DNA from: an uncultured Caulobacteraceae bacterium
Lineage (GTDB): Bacteria > Pseudomonadota > Alphaproteobacteria > Caulobacterales > Caulobacteraceae
Assembly (NCBI GenBank): GCA_937910255.1
Contig: CALEOQ010000207.1
Coordinates: 1 to 10,484 of the forward strand
Direction of reading: 5' to 3'
DNA length: 10,484 nt
Positions 1 through 7,141 of the stretch are shown piece after piece. The notes under the pieces were generated by a model. That model was not told the DNA's origin, searched no databases, and saw only the letters and a program-made list of their open reading frames with translations. Within the stretch, counting starts at the first letter, position 1, and each line of letters starts with the position of its first letter. Made by a program: the position numbers and the translations under genes.

Positions 1-84
1 CTGCGACGGTGGCTGGGTTTTTGTGTAAGGCTACGGCGACACCCGGGATCTACACCCGTTCCCTCACCGCCGCGCTGCCGACCT
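1..84 (+). other. Untrimmed Illumina P5/TruSeq universal adapter (degraded), with preceding read noise
   Basis: Positions 27-84 align without gaps to the full 58-base Illumina P5/TruSeq universal adapter, with 44 of 58 identities. The longest exact blocks are 32-40 (TACGGCGAC) and 47-55 (GATCTACAC). The match ends at the adapter's final T at 84, so genomic DNA begins at 85. A T-rich run at 18-26 precedes it, as expected when the reverse complement of a read runs off the end of the adapter into homopolymer. Bases 1-17 match nothing I recognise and are probably noise. This is not genomic sequence. It supplies the false stop codon at 50-52 for the minus-strand protease gene. Confidence 0.93.
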
Positions 85-952
85 CGGGGGACGGGGCAGG
101 GGCCGGCGCCGCGACCTCGTCGTCGGTCTCCAGGCAGATCACCTGCGCCACCCGCAGGTCGCGGCGCAGATCGTCGGCCACCCGGCCGTAGTTCTCGGGC
201 GTCACCGGTTCACCCACGGCGAAGTTGGCCGCCCGATGGCCCGATGCGGTGAGGGCGGTGAGGACGGTCTCCGGCGAGGTGGTGTAGATCCGGCCGCGGC
301 GCGGCGCTTCGGCGACGGTCACGCCGATGACTCGGCCGGCGCTGTCCAGGGCCGGCGCCCCCGAGAGGCCCGCCAGGGTGCCTGCAAGGCCGTCGGTGCG
401 CCCGGTCTCGGCCCAGACCAGCACCGATTCGGTGCGCGCGCCGCGACCGCGGACCACCAGGTTCTCCCGACCCAGCAGGCGCGAGGTGGCCTCGCCTGCC
501 CGGCCCTGCGGATAGCCGGGGTGGAAGGCGCGATCCCCCCGGCGCAGCGTGCGGTCGAGGCCCAGCGGCAGGGCCGGGGCCCCGCCCTCGGTGATCAGGA
601 TGGCGGCCTCGCCCCGAGGATCGATGAACACCTGGGCGTCCACGCCGCGACCGTCGGCCACGATGATCGCGGCCTGTCGGCAGCCCTCCACCACATGGCG
701 GGCGGTCATCCAGATTCCATCGTCGGAAACGGCGAAGGCCGTGCCCGCGCCGGGCTCGGTGGTCTGCGGCACATCGACCACCACGGCCGGATCGAAGGGC
801 GAGGCCGGACCCAGGGGCAGGCCTTCCTCCCCCGGCACCGGCGGCGGCGGCGGCGGGGCCGAGGCGTCCTCCTGTCGTCCCACCGCCGAGATCAGCAGCG
901 CCAGGACGACGGCGGCATAGACGAGCCAGTCCGGAAGGCGGGGAAAGTGCAT
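85..952 (-). CDS. Membrane-anchored trypsin-like serine protease (S1/HtrA-like fold), C-terminus cut by contig edge
   Basis: About 290 genuine residues are visible. The reading frame nominally continues to a stop at 50-52, but that codon and the last ten residues come from adapter, so the natural C-terminus is unknown. Residues 9-25 form one hydrophobic helix (signal anchor), followed by a Pro-rich linker (33-40) and a chymotrypsin-fold domain that should lie in the periplasm. His86 sits in TARHVVEG and Ser198 in GLSGAP, the expected nucleophile motif. Where the catalytic Asp usually lies (D-x-A-hydrophobic-L) the sequence reads RGEAAILI, giving Glu115. No PDZ domain is visible, but one could lie beyond the edge. 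The ATG at 952 has only a weak ribosome site and follows the DUF350 stop by 7 bases, so translational coupling is likely. The substrate is unknown. An inactive or regulatory protease-like protein is an alternative. Confidence 0.82.
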
Positions 953-959
953 CAGGTGG

Positions 960-1388
960 TCAGGTCGCCACGGCCGCGGCGAGGATCAGGGCGGTGGCGA
1001 GCTTGGCGCCCACCAGCAGGGCGGCGGCGGCCACCTCGCCCTCCTGGATCCGCTGCGGCAGGCCGCGGAGCAGCAGGTCCACCAGCCGGAAGACCAGCAA
1101 CTGCACCATCACCGTCGAGATGCCCCAGATGACGATCTCGATCAGCGAGGTGGACGAGTTCAGCGACAGGGCCAGGGGCGCGGCCAGCCCCACCAGGACC
1201 CCGCCGAGCGAGACCGCGGCCGCGGCGTTGCCGTCGCGGATCAGGGCCACCTCCTTGTGGGGGGTCAGCAGGACGTAAAGGGCCGCGGCGAGAAACAAGA
1301 TCAGCACCGCCACGGCGGCGTGCAGCAGGGTGGTGGGAAAGCCGATGGCGAAGGCCTGGATTTCCGGAGACTGAAGGTCAGGGGGCAT
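960..1388 (-). CDS. DUF350 family four-helix membrane protein
   Basis: This 142-residue protein belongs to the DUF350 (UPF0719) family of inner-membrane proteins of unsettled function. Four hydrophobic segments are visible at about 17-41, 55-76, 82-103 and 118-140, in the family's two-repeat layout. The hallmark of the first repeat is ALIRDGNAAAAVSLGG (48-63) and that of the second is RIQEGEVAAAALL (113-125), with VQLLVFRLVDLLL between them. Length is normal for the family. The ATG at 1388 is preceded by a good ribosome site (GAGGTGA, 1395-1401 on minus), which supports this start. It is the first gene of a probable two-gene operon with the downstream protease, 7 bases away. A 68-base gap separates it from rlmN upstream, with no convincing terminator, so co-transcription with rlmN is possible. 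Confidence 0.9.
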   Translation of the reverse strand: MPPDLQSPEIQAFAIGFPTTLLHAAVAVLILFLAAALYVLLTPHKEVALIRDGNAAAAVSLGGVLVGLAAPLALSLNSSTSLIEIVIWGISTVMVQLLVFRLVDLLLRGLPQRIQEGEVAAAALLVGAKLATALILAAAVAT

Positions 1389-1456
1389 GCGGGCTCACCT
1401 CGGCTGCGGCGGGAGCGGCATGGTTAGCACGAGCGCCCGCCCGGCAAGCAAGCCGT

Positions 1457-2644
1457 TCAGGCGACAGGGGCGTCCTTCGCCTGTTGGGCGAGCGCCGCCT
1501 GGTCCAGACGCCGCCGTTCGCTGGCGCGCATCTTCTCGCTCTCCGACTTCAGCTGGCCGCAGGCGGCCAGGATGTCCCGGCCCCGAGGGGTGCGGATCGG
1601 CGAGGCGTAGCCGGCCCGGTTCAACACCGCGGCGAAAGCCTCGATGGTCTTCCAGTCCGAGCAGGCATAGGGCGAGCCCGGCCAGGGGTTGAACGGGATC
1701 AGGTTGATCTTGGCCGGGATGCCCTTGATCAGGTTGAGCAGGGCCTTGGCCTCGGCGGGGCTGTCATTGACGCCCTTGAGCATGACGTATTCGAAGGTCA
1801 CCCGCCTGGCATTGGACAGGCCCGGATAGGCGCGGATGCCGGCCATCAGCTGATCCAGCGGGTACTTGCGGTTCAGAGGCACCAGTTCGTCGCGCAGTTC
1901 ATCGTTCGTGGCGTGCAGCGAGATGGCCAGCATGGCCTGGGTCTGGTCGCCCAGGGGGCCCAACTCAGGCACGACGCCGGAGGTCGACACGGTGATCCGC
2001 CGCCGCGAGATGGCGATGCCCTCATTGTCGGCGATGATGTCGATGGCGCCGGCCACATGGGGCAGATTGTAGAGCGGCTCGCCCATGCCCATGAAGACGA
2101 TATTGGACAGCCGGCGGTCTTCCTTCGGGCTCGGCCATTCCTCCAGATCGTCCCGGGCCACCTGCACCTGGGCGACGATCTCGGCCGCCGTCAGGTTGCG
2201 CACCAGGGCCTGGGTGCCCGTGTGGCAGAAGGTGCAGTTCAGCGTGCAACCCACCTGACTGGAGACGCAAAGGGCGCCCGATCGGCCCACATCGGGGATG
2301 TAGACGGTCTCGACCTCGATGCCCGGCGCCATGCGGATCAGCCACTTGCGGGTGCCGTCGCGGGAGACTTGGCGCTCGACCACCTCGGGCCGGGTGAGGG
2401 TGAAGGCCTCGGCCAGGGCCGCGCGGGTCTCCTTGGCCACGTCGGTCATGGCGGCGAAGTCGGTGAGCCCGTAGTGGTGGATCCAGCGCCACAGCTGGGT
2501 GGCCCGCATCTTGGCCTTTTCCGGACGCACCACGCCGGCCTCGACCAGGGCGGCGGCCAGCTGCGGCCGGGTCAGGCCCGACAGGTTCGGCCGGGTCGGC
2601 GCGGCGGCGGACGCCGCGCGCGAAAGATCGAGGGTGACGCCCAA
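1457..2644 (-). CDS. rlmN: Dual-specificity 23S rRNA/tRNA adenine-C2 methyltransferase RlmN (radical SAM)
   Basis: RlmN methylates C2 of A2503 in 23S rRNA and A37 in some tRNAs, using radical SAM chemistry in the cytoplasm. In the frame opening at ATG 2752 the radical SAM cluster is C169-x3-C173-x2-C176 (GCTLNCTFC). The mechanistic cysteines are C162 (LCVSSQVGC) and C398 (AACGQL), spaced as in E. coli Cys118 and Cys355. Other family marks are FMGMGEPLYN, ISLHATNDELRDELVP, FEYVMLKGVND and NLIPFNPWPGS. I place the start at TTG 2644 (395 aa). The 36 residues upstream look unlike the family, a promoter lies within them, and relatives I recall begin near the VTLDLSR segment that follows this TTG. 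The only ribosome site there is a weak GTGAG. ATG 2752 is the alternative start and would give 431 aa. Function is certain; the start is moderately so. Confidence 0.96.
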   Translation of the reverse strand: MGVTLDLSRAASAAAPTRPNLSGLTRPQLAAALVEAGVVRPEKAKMRATQLWRWIHHYGLTDFAAMTDVAKETRAALAEAFTLTRPEVVERQVSRDGTRKWLIRMAPGIEVETVYIPDVGRSGALCVSSQVGCTLNCTFCHTGTQALVRNLTAAEIVAQVQVARDDLEEWPSPKEDRRLSNIVFMGMGEPLYNLPHVAGAIDIIADNEGIAISRRRITVSTSGVVPELGPLGDQTQAMLAISLHATNDELRDELVPLNRKYPLDQLMAGIRAYPGLSNARRVTFEYVMLKGVNDSPAEAKALLNLIKGIPAKINLIPFNPWPGSPYACSDWKTIEAFAAVLNRAGYASPIRTPRGRDILAACGQLKSESEKMRASERRRLDQAALAQQAKDAPVA

Positions 2645-2675
2645 GGGTCTGAACTCACTGGCTGGAAGGTCAGCC

Positions 2676-2704
2676 AATATAGGCGAGGGCGCGCGCGCTT
2701 CCAA
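2676..2704 (-). promoter_or_regulatory. Sigma70-like promoter for rlmN
   Basis: Read on minus, a -35 box TTGGAA (2699-2704) and a -10 box TATATT (2676-2681) are separated by exactly 17 bases. The -10 box matches the consensus at 5 of 6 positions and the -35 box at 4 of 6. An AT-rich hexamer pair at ideal spacing stands out in this GC-rich DNA. Initiation would fall near 2669, about 25 bases before TTG 2644. That is compatible with the short rlmN form and not with a start at ATG 2752. Alphaproteobacterial promoters often differ from the E. coli consensus, so this is a prediction. Confidence 0.5.
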
Positions 2705-2838
2705 CTCGCGCGGGATGACGCAGGGGAAGGGGCGGCCTGCGGCCGGCCTCAAACAAATGTTCGTCTGCGACCTTCCGCCGCCGTCGGGGCTGGGTTAGCG
2801 TCCGCGCCAATTGCGGAAACTGGACGTGGGAGAACGAC

Positions 2839-3840
2839 ATGAAGGCAGTGCTGAGCAAGGTGACGGGCGGTCCGGACGCCCTGGTCGTCGAGGACATTCC
2901 CGCGCCGACCGCCGGCCCTGGCCAGGCGCTGATCTCCGTCAAGGCGGTCGGCGTCAACTTCCCCGATGTGCTGATGATCGAGGACAAGTACCAGTCGCGG
3001 CCCCCGCGCCCCTTCTCGCCGGGCGGCGAGCTGTCGGGCGTCATCAAGGCCGTGGGCGAGGGCGTCACCAATGTGAAGGTCGGTGACCGGGTCCTGGCCA
3101 ATACGGGCTGGGGCGGCATGGCCGAGGAGGTGGCCCTGCCGGCCAACCGCCTGTGGCACATCCCCGACAGCATGCCCCATGACGAGGCCGCAGCCTTCAT
3201 CCTGACCTATGGCACCTCCTTCCACGCCCTGAAGCATCGCGGCCGGGTTAAGGCCGGCGAGAGCCTGCTGGTCTTGGGCGCCGCCGGCGGCGTCGGCCTG
3301 GCGGCGGTGGAGCTGGGCAAGGCCATGGGCATGCGGGTCGTGGCCGCCTGCTCCAGCCAGGAAAAGGTCGATCTGGCCATCAAGCACGGCGCCGACGAGG
3401 GCGTAGTCTATGGCCGCGGCCCCTTCGACCGTGACGCCCAGAAGAAACTGTCGGAACTGTTCAAGTCCAAGGCCGGCGAGGGCGGCTTCGACGTCATCTA
3501 TGACGCCGTCGGCGGCGACTATGCCGAGCCTGCCTTGCGCACCATCGCCTGGGAAGGCCGCTATCTGGTGATCGGCTTCGCGGCCGGCGAAATCCCCAAG
3601 ATCCCGCTCAACCTGACCCTGCTAAAGGGCTGCGAGATCGTCGGCGTGTTCTGGGGCACCTGGGCGGCCAAGGATCCGCAAGCCTTCGCCCAGAGCGTCA
3701 AGGACCTGCTGGACCTCTATGCGGCGGGCAAGATCAAGCCGCATGTCTCCGAGCGCTTCCCCCTGGACAAGGGCGCCGACGCCATCGCCCATCTGGCCAG
3801 CCGCAAGGCCATGGGCAAGGTGGTCGTCACCGTCGACTGA
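2839..3840 (+). CDS. Zinc-free MDR oxidoreductase, NADPH:quinone oxidoreductase family
   Basis: This 333-residue, full-length medium-chain reductase probably transfers hydride from NADPH to a quinone or an enone-type acyl substrate in the cytoplasm. The N-terminal GroES-like domain carries VNFPDVLMIEDKYQ (39-52) and PGGELSGVI (61-69), typical of the quinone reductase branch. The Rossmann domain carries the nucleotide loop GAAGGVG (147-153). The cysteine and histidine zinc ligands of alcohol dehydrogenases are absent. IYDAVGG (220-226) and the C-terminal GKVVVTVD are family marks. The ATG at 2839 has a good ribosome site (GGGAG, 2828-2832). The gene diverges from rlmN and is closed by a strong hairpin, so it is probably monocistronic. 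The physiological substrate cannot be told; related enzymes act on quinones, enones or acyl-CoA. Confidence 0.92.
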   Translation: MKAVLSKVTGGPDALVVEDIPAPTAGPGQALISVKAVGVNFPDVLMIEDKYQSRPPRPFSPGGELSGVIKAVGEGVTNVKVGDRVLANTGWGGMAEEVALPANRLWHIPDSMPHDEAAAFILTYGTSFHALKHRGRVKAGESLLVLGAAGGVGLAAVELGKAMGMRVVAACSSQEKVDLAIKHGADEGVVYGRGPFDRDAQKKLSELFKSKAGEGGFDVIYDAVGGDYAEPALRTIAWEGRYLVIGFAAGEIPKIPLNLTLLKGCEIVGVFWGTWAAKDPQAFAQSVKDLLDLYAAGKIKPHVSERFPLDKGADAIAHLASRKAMGKVVVTVD

Positions 3841-3849
3841 TCGCGATCT

Positions 3850-3894
3850 GGGCGGCGGGGGGCGAAGCCTCTTCCCCCGCCGCCCGTCCCGCTT
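3850..3894 (+). terminator. GC-rich hairpin terminator after the quinone oxidoreductase gene
   Basis: A perfect 12-bp inverted repeat (arms 3850-3861 and 3874-3885, GGGCGGCGGGGG and its complement) with a 12-base loop starts 10 bases after the stop codon. It is followed by a short weak T stretch (GCTTT, ending 3894). Stem strength and position fit intrinsic termination, although the U-tract is poor. It separates this gene from the SDR-transporter unit downstream. Confidence 0.75.
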
Positions 3895-3897
3895 TAG

Positions 3898-3910
3898 TGA
3901 TCGACGATCA
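3898..3910. promoter_or_regulatory. Perfect 13-base palindrome upstream of the SDR gene, candidate operator
   Basis: TGATCG-A-CGATCA is a perfect 6-1-6 inverted repeat lying 50 bases before the SDR start codon and just after the preceding terminator. The position suits a repressor or activator site for the SDR-transporter pair. No regulator gene adjoins it, so assigning it to a regulator family would be guesswork. Confidence 0.35.
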
Positions 3911-3960
3911 CATAGATGAGGCGCCGACATCCGTGCGAGCGCCCAGAGGGGAGACGGGTC

Positions 3961-4833
3961 ATGGCCGGACGTCTGGCGGGCAAGGTTGCAGTGATCACCG
4001 GCGGATGCTCCGGCATCGGCCTGGGGGCCGTGGAGCTGTTCATCGCCGAGGGGGCGAGGGTGGTCGCCGCCGACATCCAGGACGAAAAGGGCGCCATGCT
4101 GGAGGCCCGTTTCGGCGACCAGGTCCGCTACGCCCATTGTGACGTCACCTCAGAGGACGACATCGTCGCCGCCCTGAAGCTGGCCGAGAGCGCCTATGGC
4201 GGCCTCGACATCCTGTTCAACAACGCCGGCATCTCCGACCGCATGGGGGCGATCACCGAGGTCACCGCCGAGGGCTGGGACTGGATCTTCTCCGTGCTGG
4301 TCCGCGGGCCGGCGCTCGGCATGAAGCACGCCGCCCCGATGATGATCGCCCGCGGCGGCGGCTCGATCATCAATACGGCCTCGATCGCCGGCCTGCAGGC
4401 GGGCTTTGGCCCCATCGCCTATTCCACCGCCAAGGCCGGCGTCATCCATATGAGCCGGGTGGCCGCCGCCCAGCTGTCGCGCCAGAAGGTGCGGGTCAAC
4501 GCCATCTGTCCGGGTCTGATCGCCACCTCGATCTTCGGCGCCTCGCTCGGCCTGCCCCGCGAAGTGGCCGACCAGATGGCCGCCCGGGTCGAACAGGGCG
4601 CCGCAAGCGTCCAGCCGGTGCCCAAGGCCGGTCTGCCCGCCGATATCGCCGAGGCCGCGCTTTACCTCGCCTCGGACGCCTCGGCCTTCGTCTCGGGGAC
4701 CCATCTGGTGGTGGACGGCGGCATCACCGTCGGCGGCCGCCATAGCTGGGATACGGACTCGCCCTCGCCCTTCGTGCAGATGTTCGGCGAGGATTCGCCC
4801 TTCGCGCCCCCCGCCGATCCGGCGCCGTTGTGA
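3961..4833 (+). CDS. SDR family NAD(P)-dependent oxidoreductase
   Basis: This is a 290-residue classical short-chain dehydrogenase that oxidises or reduces a hydroxyl/carbonyl group in the cytoplasm. Visible marks are the nucleotide loop TGGCSGIG (13-20), Asp38 at the end of the second strand (suggesting NAD preference), NNAG (87-90), and catalytic Ser141, Tyr154 and Lys158 (YSTAK). The C-terminal VSGTHLVVDGG (244-254) is also conserved in the family. A tail of about 35 residues rich in Ser, Pro, Asp and Phe follows and is longer than in core SDRs. ATG 3961 is chosen because GAGGGGAG (3946-3953) lies 7 bases upstream; the frame is open to an ATG at 3916 that has no such site. It is followed after 10 bases by a transporter gene, suggesting an operon. 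The substrate is unknown; steroid-, sugar- and acyl-type substrates are all possible. Confidence 0.92.
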   Translation: MAGRLAGKVAVITGGCSGIGLGAVELFIAEGARVVAADIQDEKGAMLEARFGDQVRYAHCDVTSEDDIVAALKLAESAYGGLDILFNNAGISDRMGAITEVTAEGWDWIFSVLVRGPALGMKHAAPMMIARGGGSIINTASIAGLQAGFGPIAYSTAKAGVIHMSRVAAAQLSRQKVRVNAICPGLIATSIFGASLGLPREVADQMAARVEQGAASVQPVPKAGLPADIAEAALYLASDASAFVSGTHLVVDGGITVGGRHSWDTDSPSPFVQMFGEDSPFAPPADPAPL

Positions 4834-4843
4834 GGCCTGGCGG

Positions 4844-5779
4844 TTGAGCGAGGACAAGGCGTCCCGGCCGGCCCTGGCCCCCAATGTTCACGGCGCCCTG
4901 TGGATGGTCGCCTCGGCGCTCGGCTTCACCGTGATGACGACGCTGATCAAGTTTCTCGGCGACGACTATCCGGCCGCCCTGCAGACCTTCTACCGGCAGG
5001 TGGCGGGGTTCGTGATCCTGATCCCCTTCATCCTCAGCCGGCGCAAGGCGGCCTTCGCCACCACCCGGCCGGGCATCCTGCTGTTCCGCTCGGCGGCGGG
5101 CACATTGGGGATGATCCTGTCCTTCTACGCCTTCCAGAAGATGCCGCTGGCCGACGCCAATGCGCTCTCCTTCACCCGCACCCTGTGGCTGGTGCCGCTG
5201 GCCTTCTTCGTGGTGCGCGAGCCGGTGGGGCCGCTGCGGATCGGGGCGGCGCTGGTGGGGTTCGCCGGCGTGCTGATCATGATCCGGCCCGGCGCCGGCG
5301 GCGAGTTCGCCATCGGCTGGCCGGCGGCGGCCATGCTGGCCTCGTCCTTCCTGTTTGCGCTCACCATCACCGGCATGAAGGTGATGACCCGGGACCACAG
5401 TCCCATGGTGCTGCTGGTCTGGTCGGCGACCCTGGGACTCTTCTTCGCCCTGCCGGGCGCCCTGTTCGTCTGGCGCTGGCCCGAGCCCTTCGACCTCTTC
5501 CTGCTGTGCGTCATGGGCGTGGTGGGCACCCTGACCCAGGGCTTCTACATCAAGGGCATGTCCATCGGCGACGCCGGCGCCATGGCGCCCATCGACTATA
5601 TCCGCCTGGTCTTCACCGCGGCGGCGGGCTTTGCGCTGTTCAACGAGGTGCCGACCATCTGGACCCTGATGGGGGCGGCCGTGGTGGTGGTCTCGACCCT
5701 GTTCATCACCTGGCGCGAGCAGCAGATCTCCAAGCAGGCGCGGGCGGCCTCGGCCAAGACCCTGGCCAGCGAGCCCTAA
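4844..5779 (+). CDS. EamA/DMT superfamily transporter
   Basis: This 311-residue inner-membrane protein has about ten hydrophobic segments in two EamA repeats. The first repeat ends with the family's YAFQKMPLADANALSF region (95-110) followed by VVREPVG and GVLIMIRPG (142-150). The second begins at about 160 and ends near ITW at 290. Members export or import small metabolites; some alphaproteobacterial relatives take up S-adenosylmethionine, but the substrate cannot be read from sequence. I take TTG 4844 as the start, with GAGG at 4832-4835 serving as ribosome site inside the end of the upstream SDR gene. It places a short polar N-terminus before the first helix. The gene probably shares a transcript with the SDR, so it may move that enzyme's substrate or product. 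Its stop overlaps the stop of the convergent ykvA-like gene. Confidence 0.9.
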   Translation: MSEDKASRPALAPNVHGALWMVASALGFTVMTTLIKFLGDDYPAALQTFYRQVAGFVILIPFILSRRKAAFATTRPGILLFRSAAGTLGMILSFYAFQKMPLADANALSFTRTLWLVPLAFFVVREPVGPLRIGAALVGFAGVLIMIRPGAGGEFAIGWPAAAMLASSFLFALTITGMKVMTRDHSPMVLLVWSATLGLFFALPGALFVWRWPEPFDLFLLCVMGVVGTLTQGFYIKGMSIGDAGAMAPIDYIRLVFTAAAGFALFNEVPTIWTLMGAAVVVVSTLFITWREQQISKQARAASAKTLASEP

Positions 5780-6210
5780 GCCGCGTCGCTGGCCTTGCGC
5801 TGGCGTTCGAGGAAGGCCTTGGCCTCGGCCCGGTGGCGGGGCTTGAGGTGGCGCCCGACCACGGCCAGCAGGGCGGCGAACACCGCCGCATCGTCGGTGA
5901 AGCCGACCACCGCCAGCACGTCGGGAATGGCGTCGGCCGGCATCACGAAATAGGCCAGGGCCGCCAGCATCATCCCCTTGGCCGAGCTGGGCGTCGCCGG
6001 GTCCTTGGCGCAGTACCAGACCGCCACGGCGTCCGAGGCGAAGGGAATCTTCGCCGCCGTGCTGACGATCTTGGGCCAGAATCCCTTGCGGACGCGGGTC
6101 TCGTTGACCTTCACGACGGCGGGAACCAGGGCCCGTCTAGGGTCCAGCGCCTTGGCCGGATCAAAACCGCGATCCTTGACGTGGGGTGATGCTTTGGTCT
6201 TGGCGATCAT
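5776..6210 (-). CDS. YkvA family protein (DUF1232)
   Basis: This 144-residue protein carries the DUF1232/YkvA domain. The diagnostic stretch is AALAYFVMPADAIPD (84-98) followed by GFTDDAAV (103-110), within a hydrophobic hairpin spanning about 80-119. The N-terminal half is basic and polar and the C-terminus is Arg/Lys-rich. The function of the family is unknown; it is small and probably membrane-associated. The open frame runs much further upstream, but that extension is antisense to the neighbouring SDR gene. ATG 6210 is the first start clear of it. Its ribosome site is poor (GGAG, 13 bases upstream). The gene diverges from the HSD10-like SDR across 57 bases and converges on the transporter with overlapping stops. 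Confidence 0.88.
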   Translation of the reverse strand: MIAKTKASPHVKDRGFDPAKALDPRRALVPAVVKVNETRVRKGFWPKIVSTAAKIPFASDAVAVWYCAKDPATPSSAKGMMLAALAYFVMPADAIPDVLAVVGFTDDAAVFAALLAVVGRHLKPRHRAEAKAFLERQRKASDAA

Positions 6211-6267
6211 CGGTTTAAGCCAGCTCCAGAGTGAGACCACATAAACGCATCTGGAGGCGAACCGTCC

Positions 6268-7050
<783 letters not shown>

Positions 7051-7075
7051 TTTGCCGGTCGTGATGGGTTTTCCC

Positions 7076-7088
7076 CATTGCGACAATG
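7076..7088. promoter_or_regulatory. Short palindrome CATTG-CGA-CAATG before the histidine kinase gene
   Basis: A perfect 5-bp inverted repeat with a 3-base spacer lies 6 bases upstream of the large hairpin in the gap before the histidine kinase. It could be a regulator binding site, but a repeat this short can occur by chance. No -10/-35 pair is clear around it. Confidence 0.2.
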
Positions 7089-7093
7089 CGCCA

Positions 7094-7126
7094 CAGTGAG
7101 GGCTTGAGTAGCAAAAGCCCTCACTG
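7094..7126 (+). terminator. Perfect 12-bp hairpin between the SDR and histidine kinase genes
   Basis: Arms 7094-7105 (CAGTGAGGGCTT) and 7115-7126 are exact complements around a 9-base loop. No T-tract follows. Instead the sequence runs directly into GGGGG (7126-7130), the probable ribosome site of the kinase gene. It lies 43 bases after the SDR stop. It may be a terminator or attenuator for the SDR transcript, or a 5'-leader structure affecting kinase translation. The fold is clear; the role is not. Confidence 0.55.
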
Positions 7127-7141
7127 GGGGTGCGTCTAGCC

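Noticed and set aside
236..1132. A 298-codon plus-strand open frame opposite the protease and DUF350 genes
   Set aside because: The minus-strand genes have clear motifs and ribosome sites. The plus frame has no start signal or domain.
1484..2842. A 452-codon plus-strand open frame antisense to rlmN
   Set aside because: rlmN is certain from its radical SAM motifs. The antisense translation is low-complexity Gly/Arg/His/Asp-rich with no domain, as usual for shadow frames in high-GC DNA.
4900..6189. A 429-codon plus-strand open frame overlapping the transporter and the ykvA-like gene
   Set aside because: The transporter and YkvA frames carry recognisable family motifs and sensible hydrophobicity. 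This frame is Arg/Gly/His-rich and featureless.
6211..6267. Promoter pair in the divergent gap between the ykvA-like gene and the SDR
   Set aside because: CATAAA at 6240-6245 could be a -10 box, but no -35 box at acceptable spacing is visible (TTTAAG is 20 bases away). No convincing pair is seen on the minus strand either.
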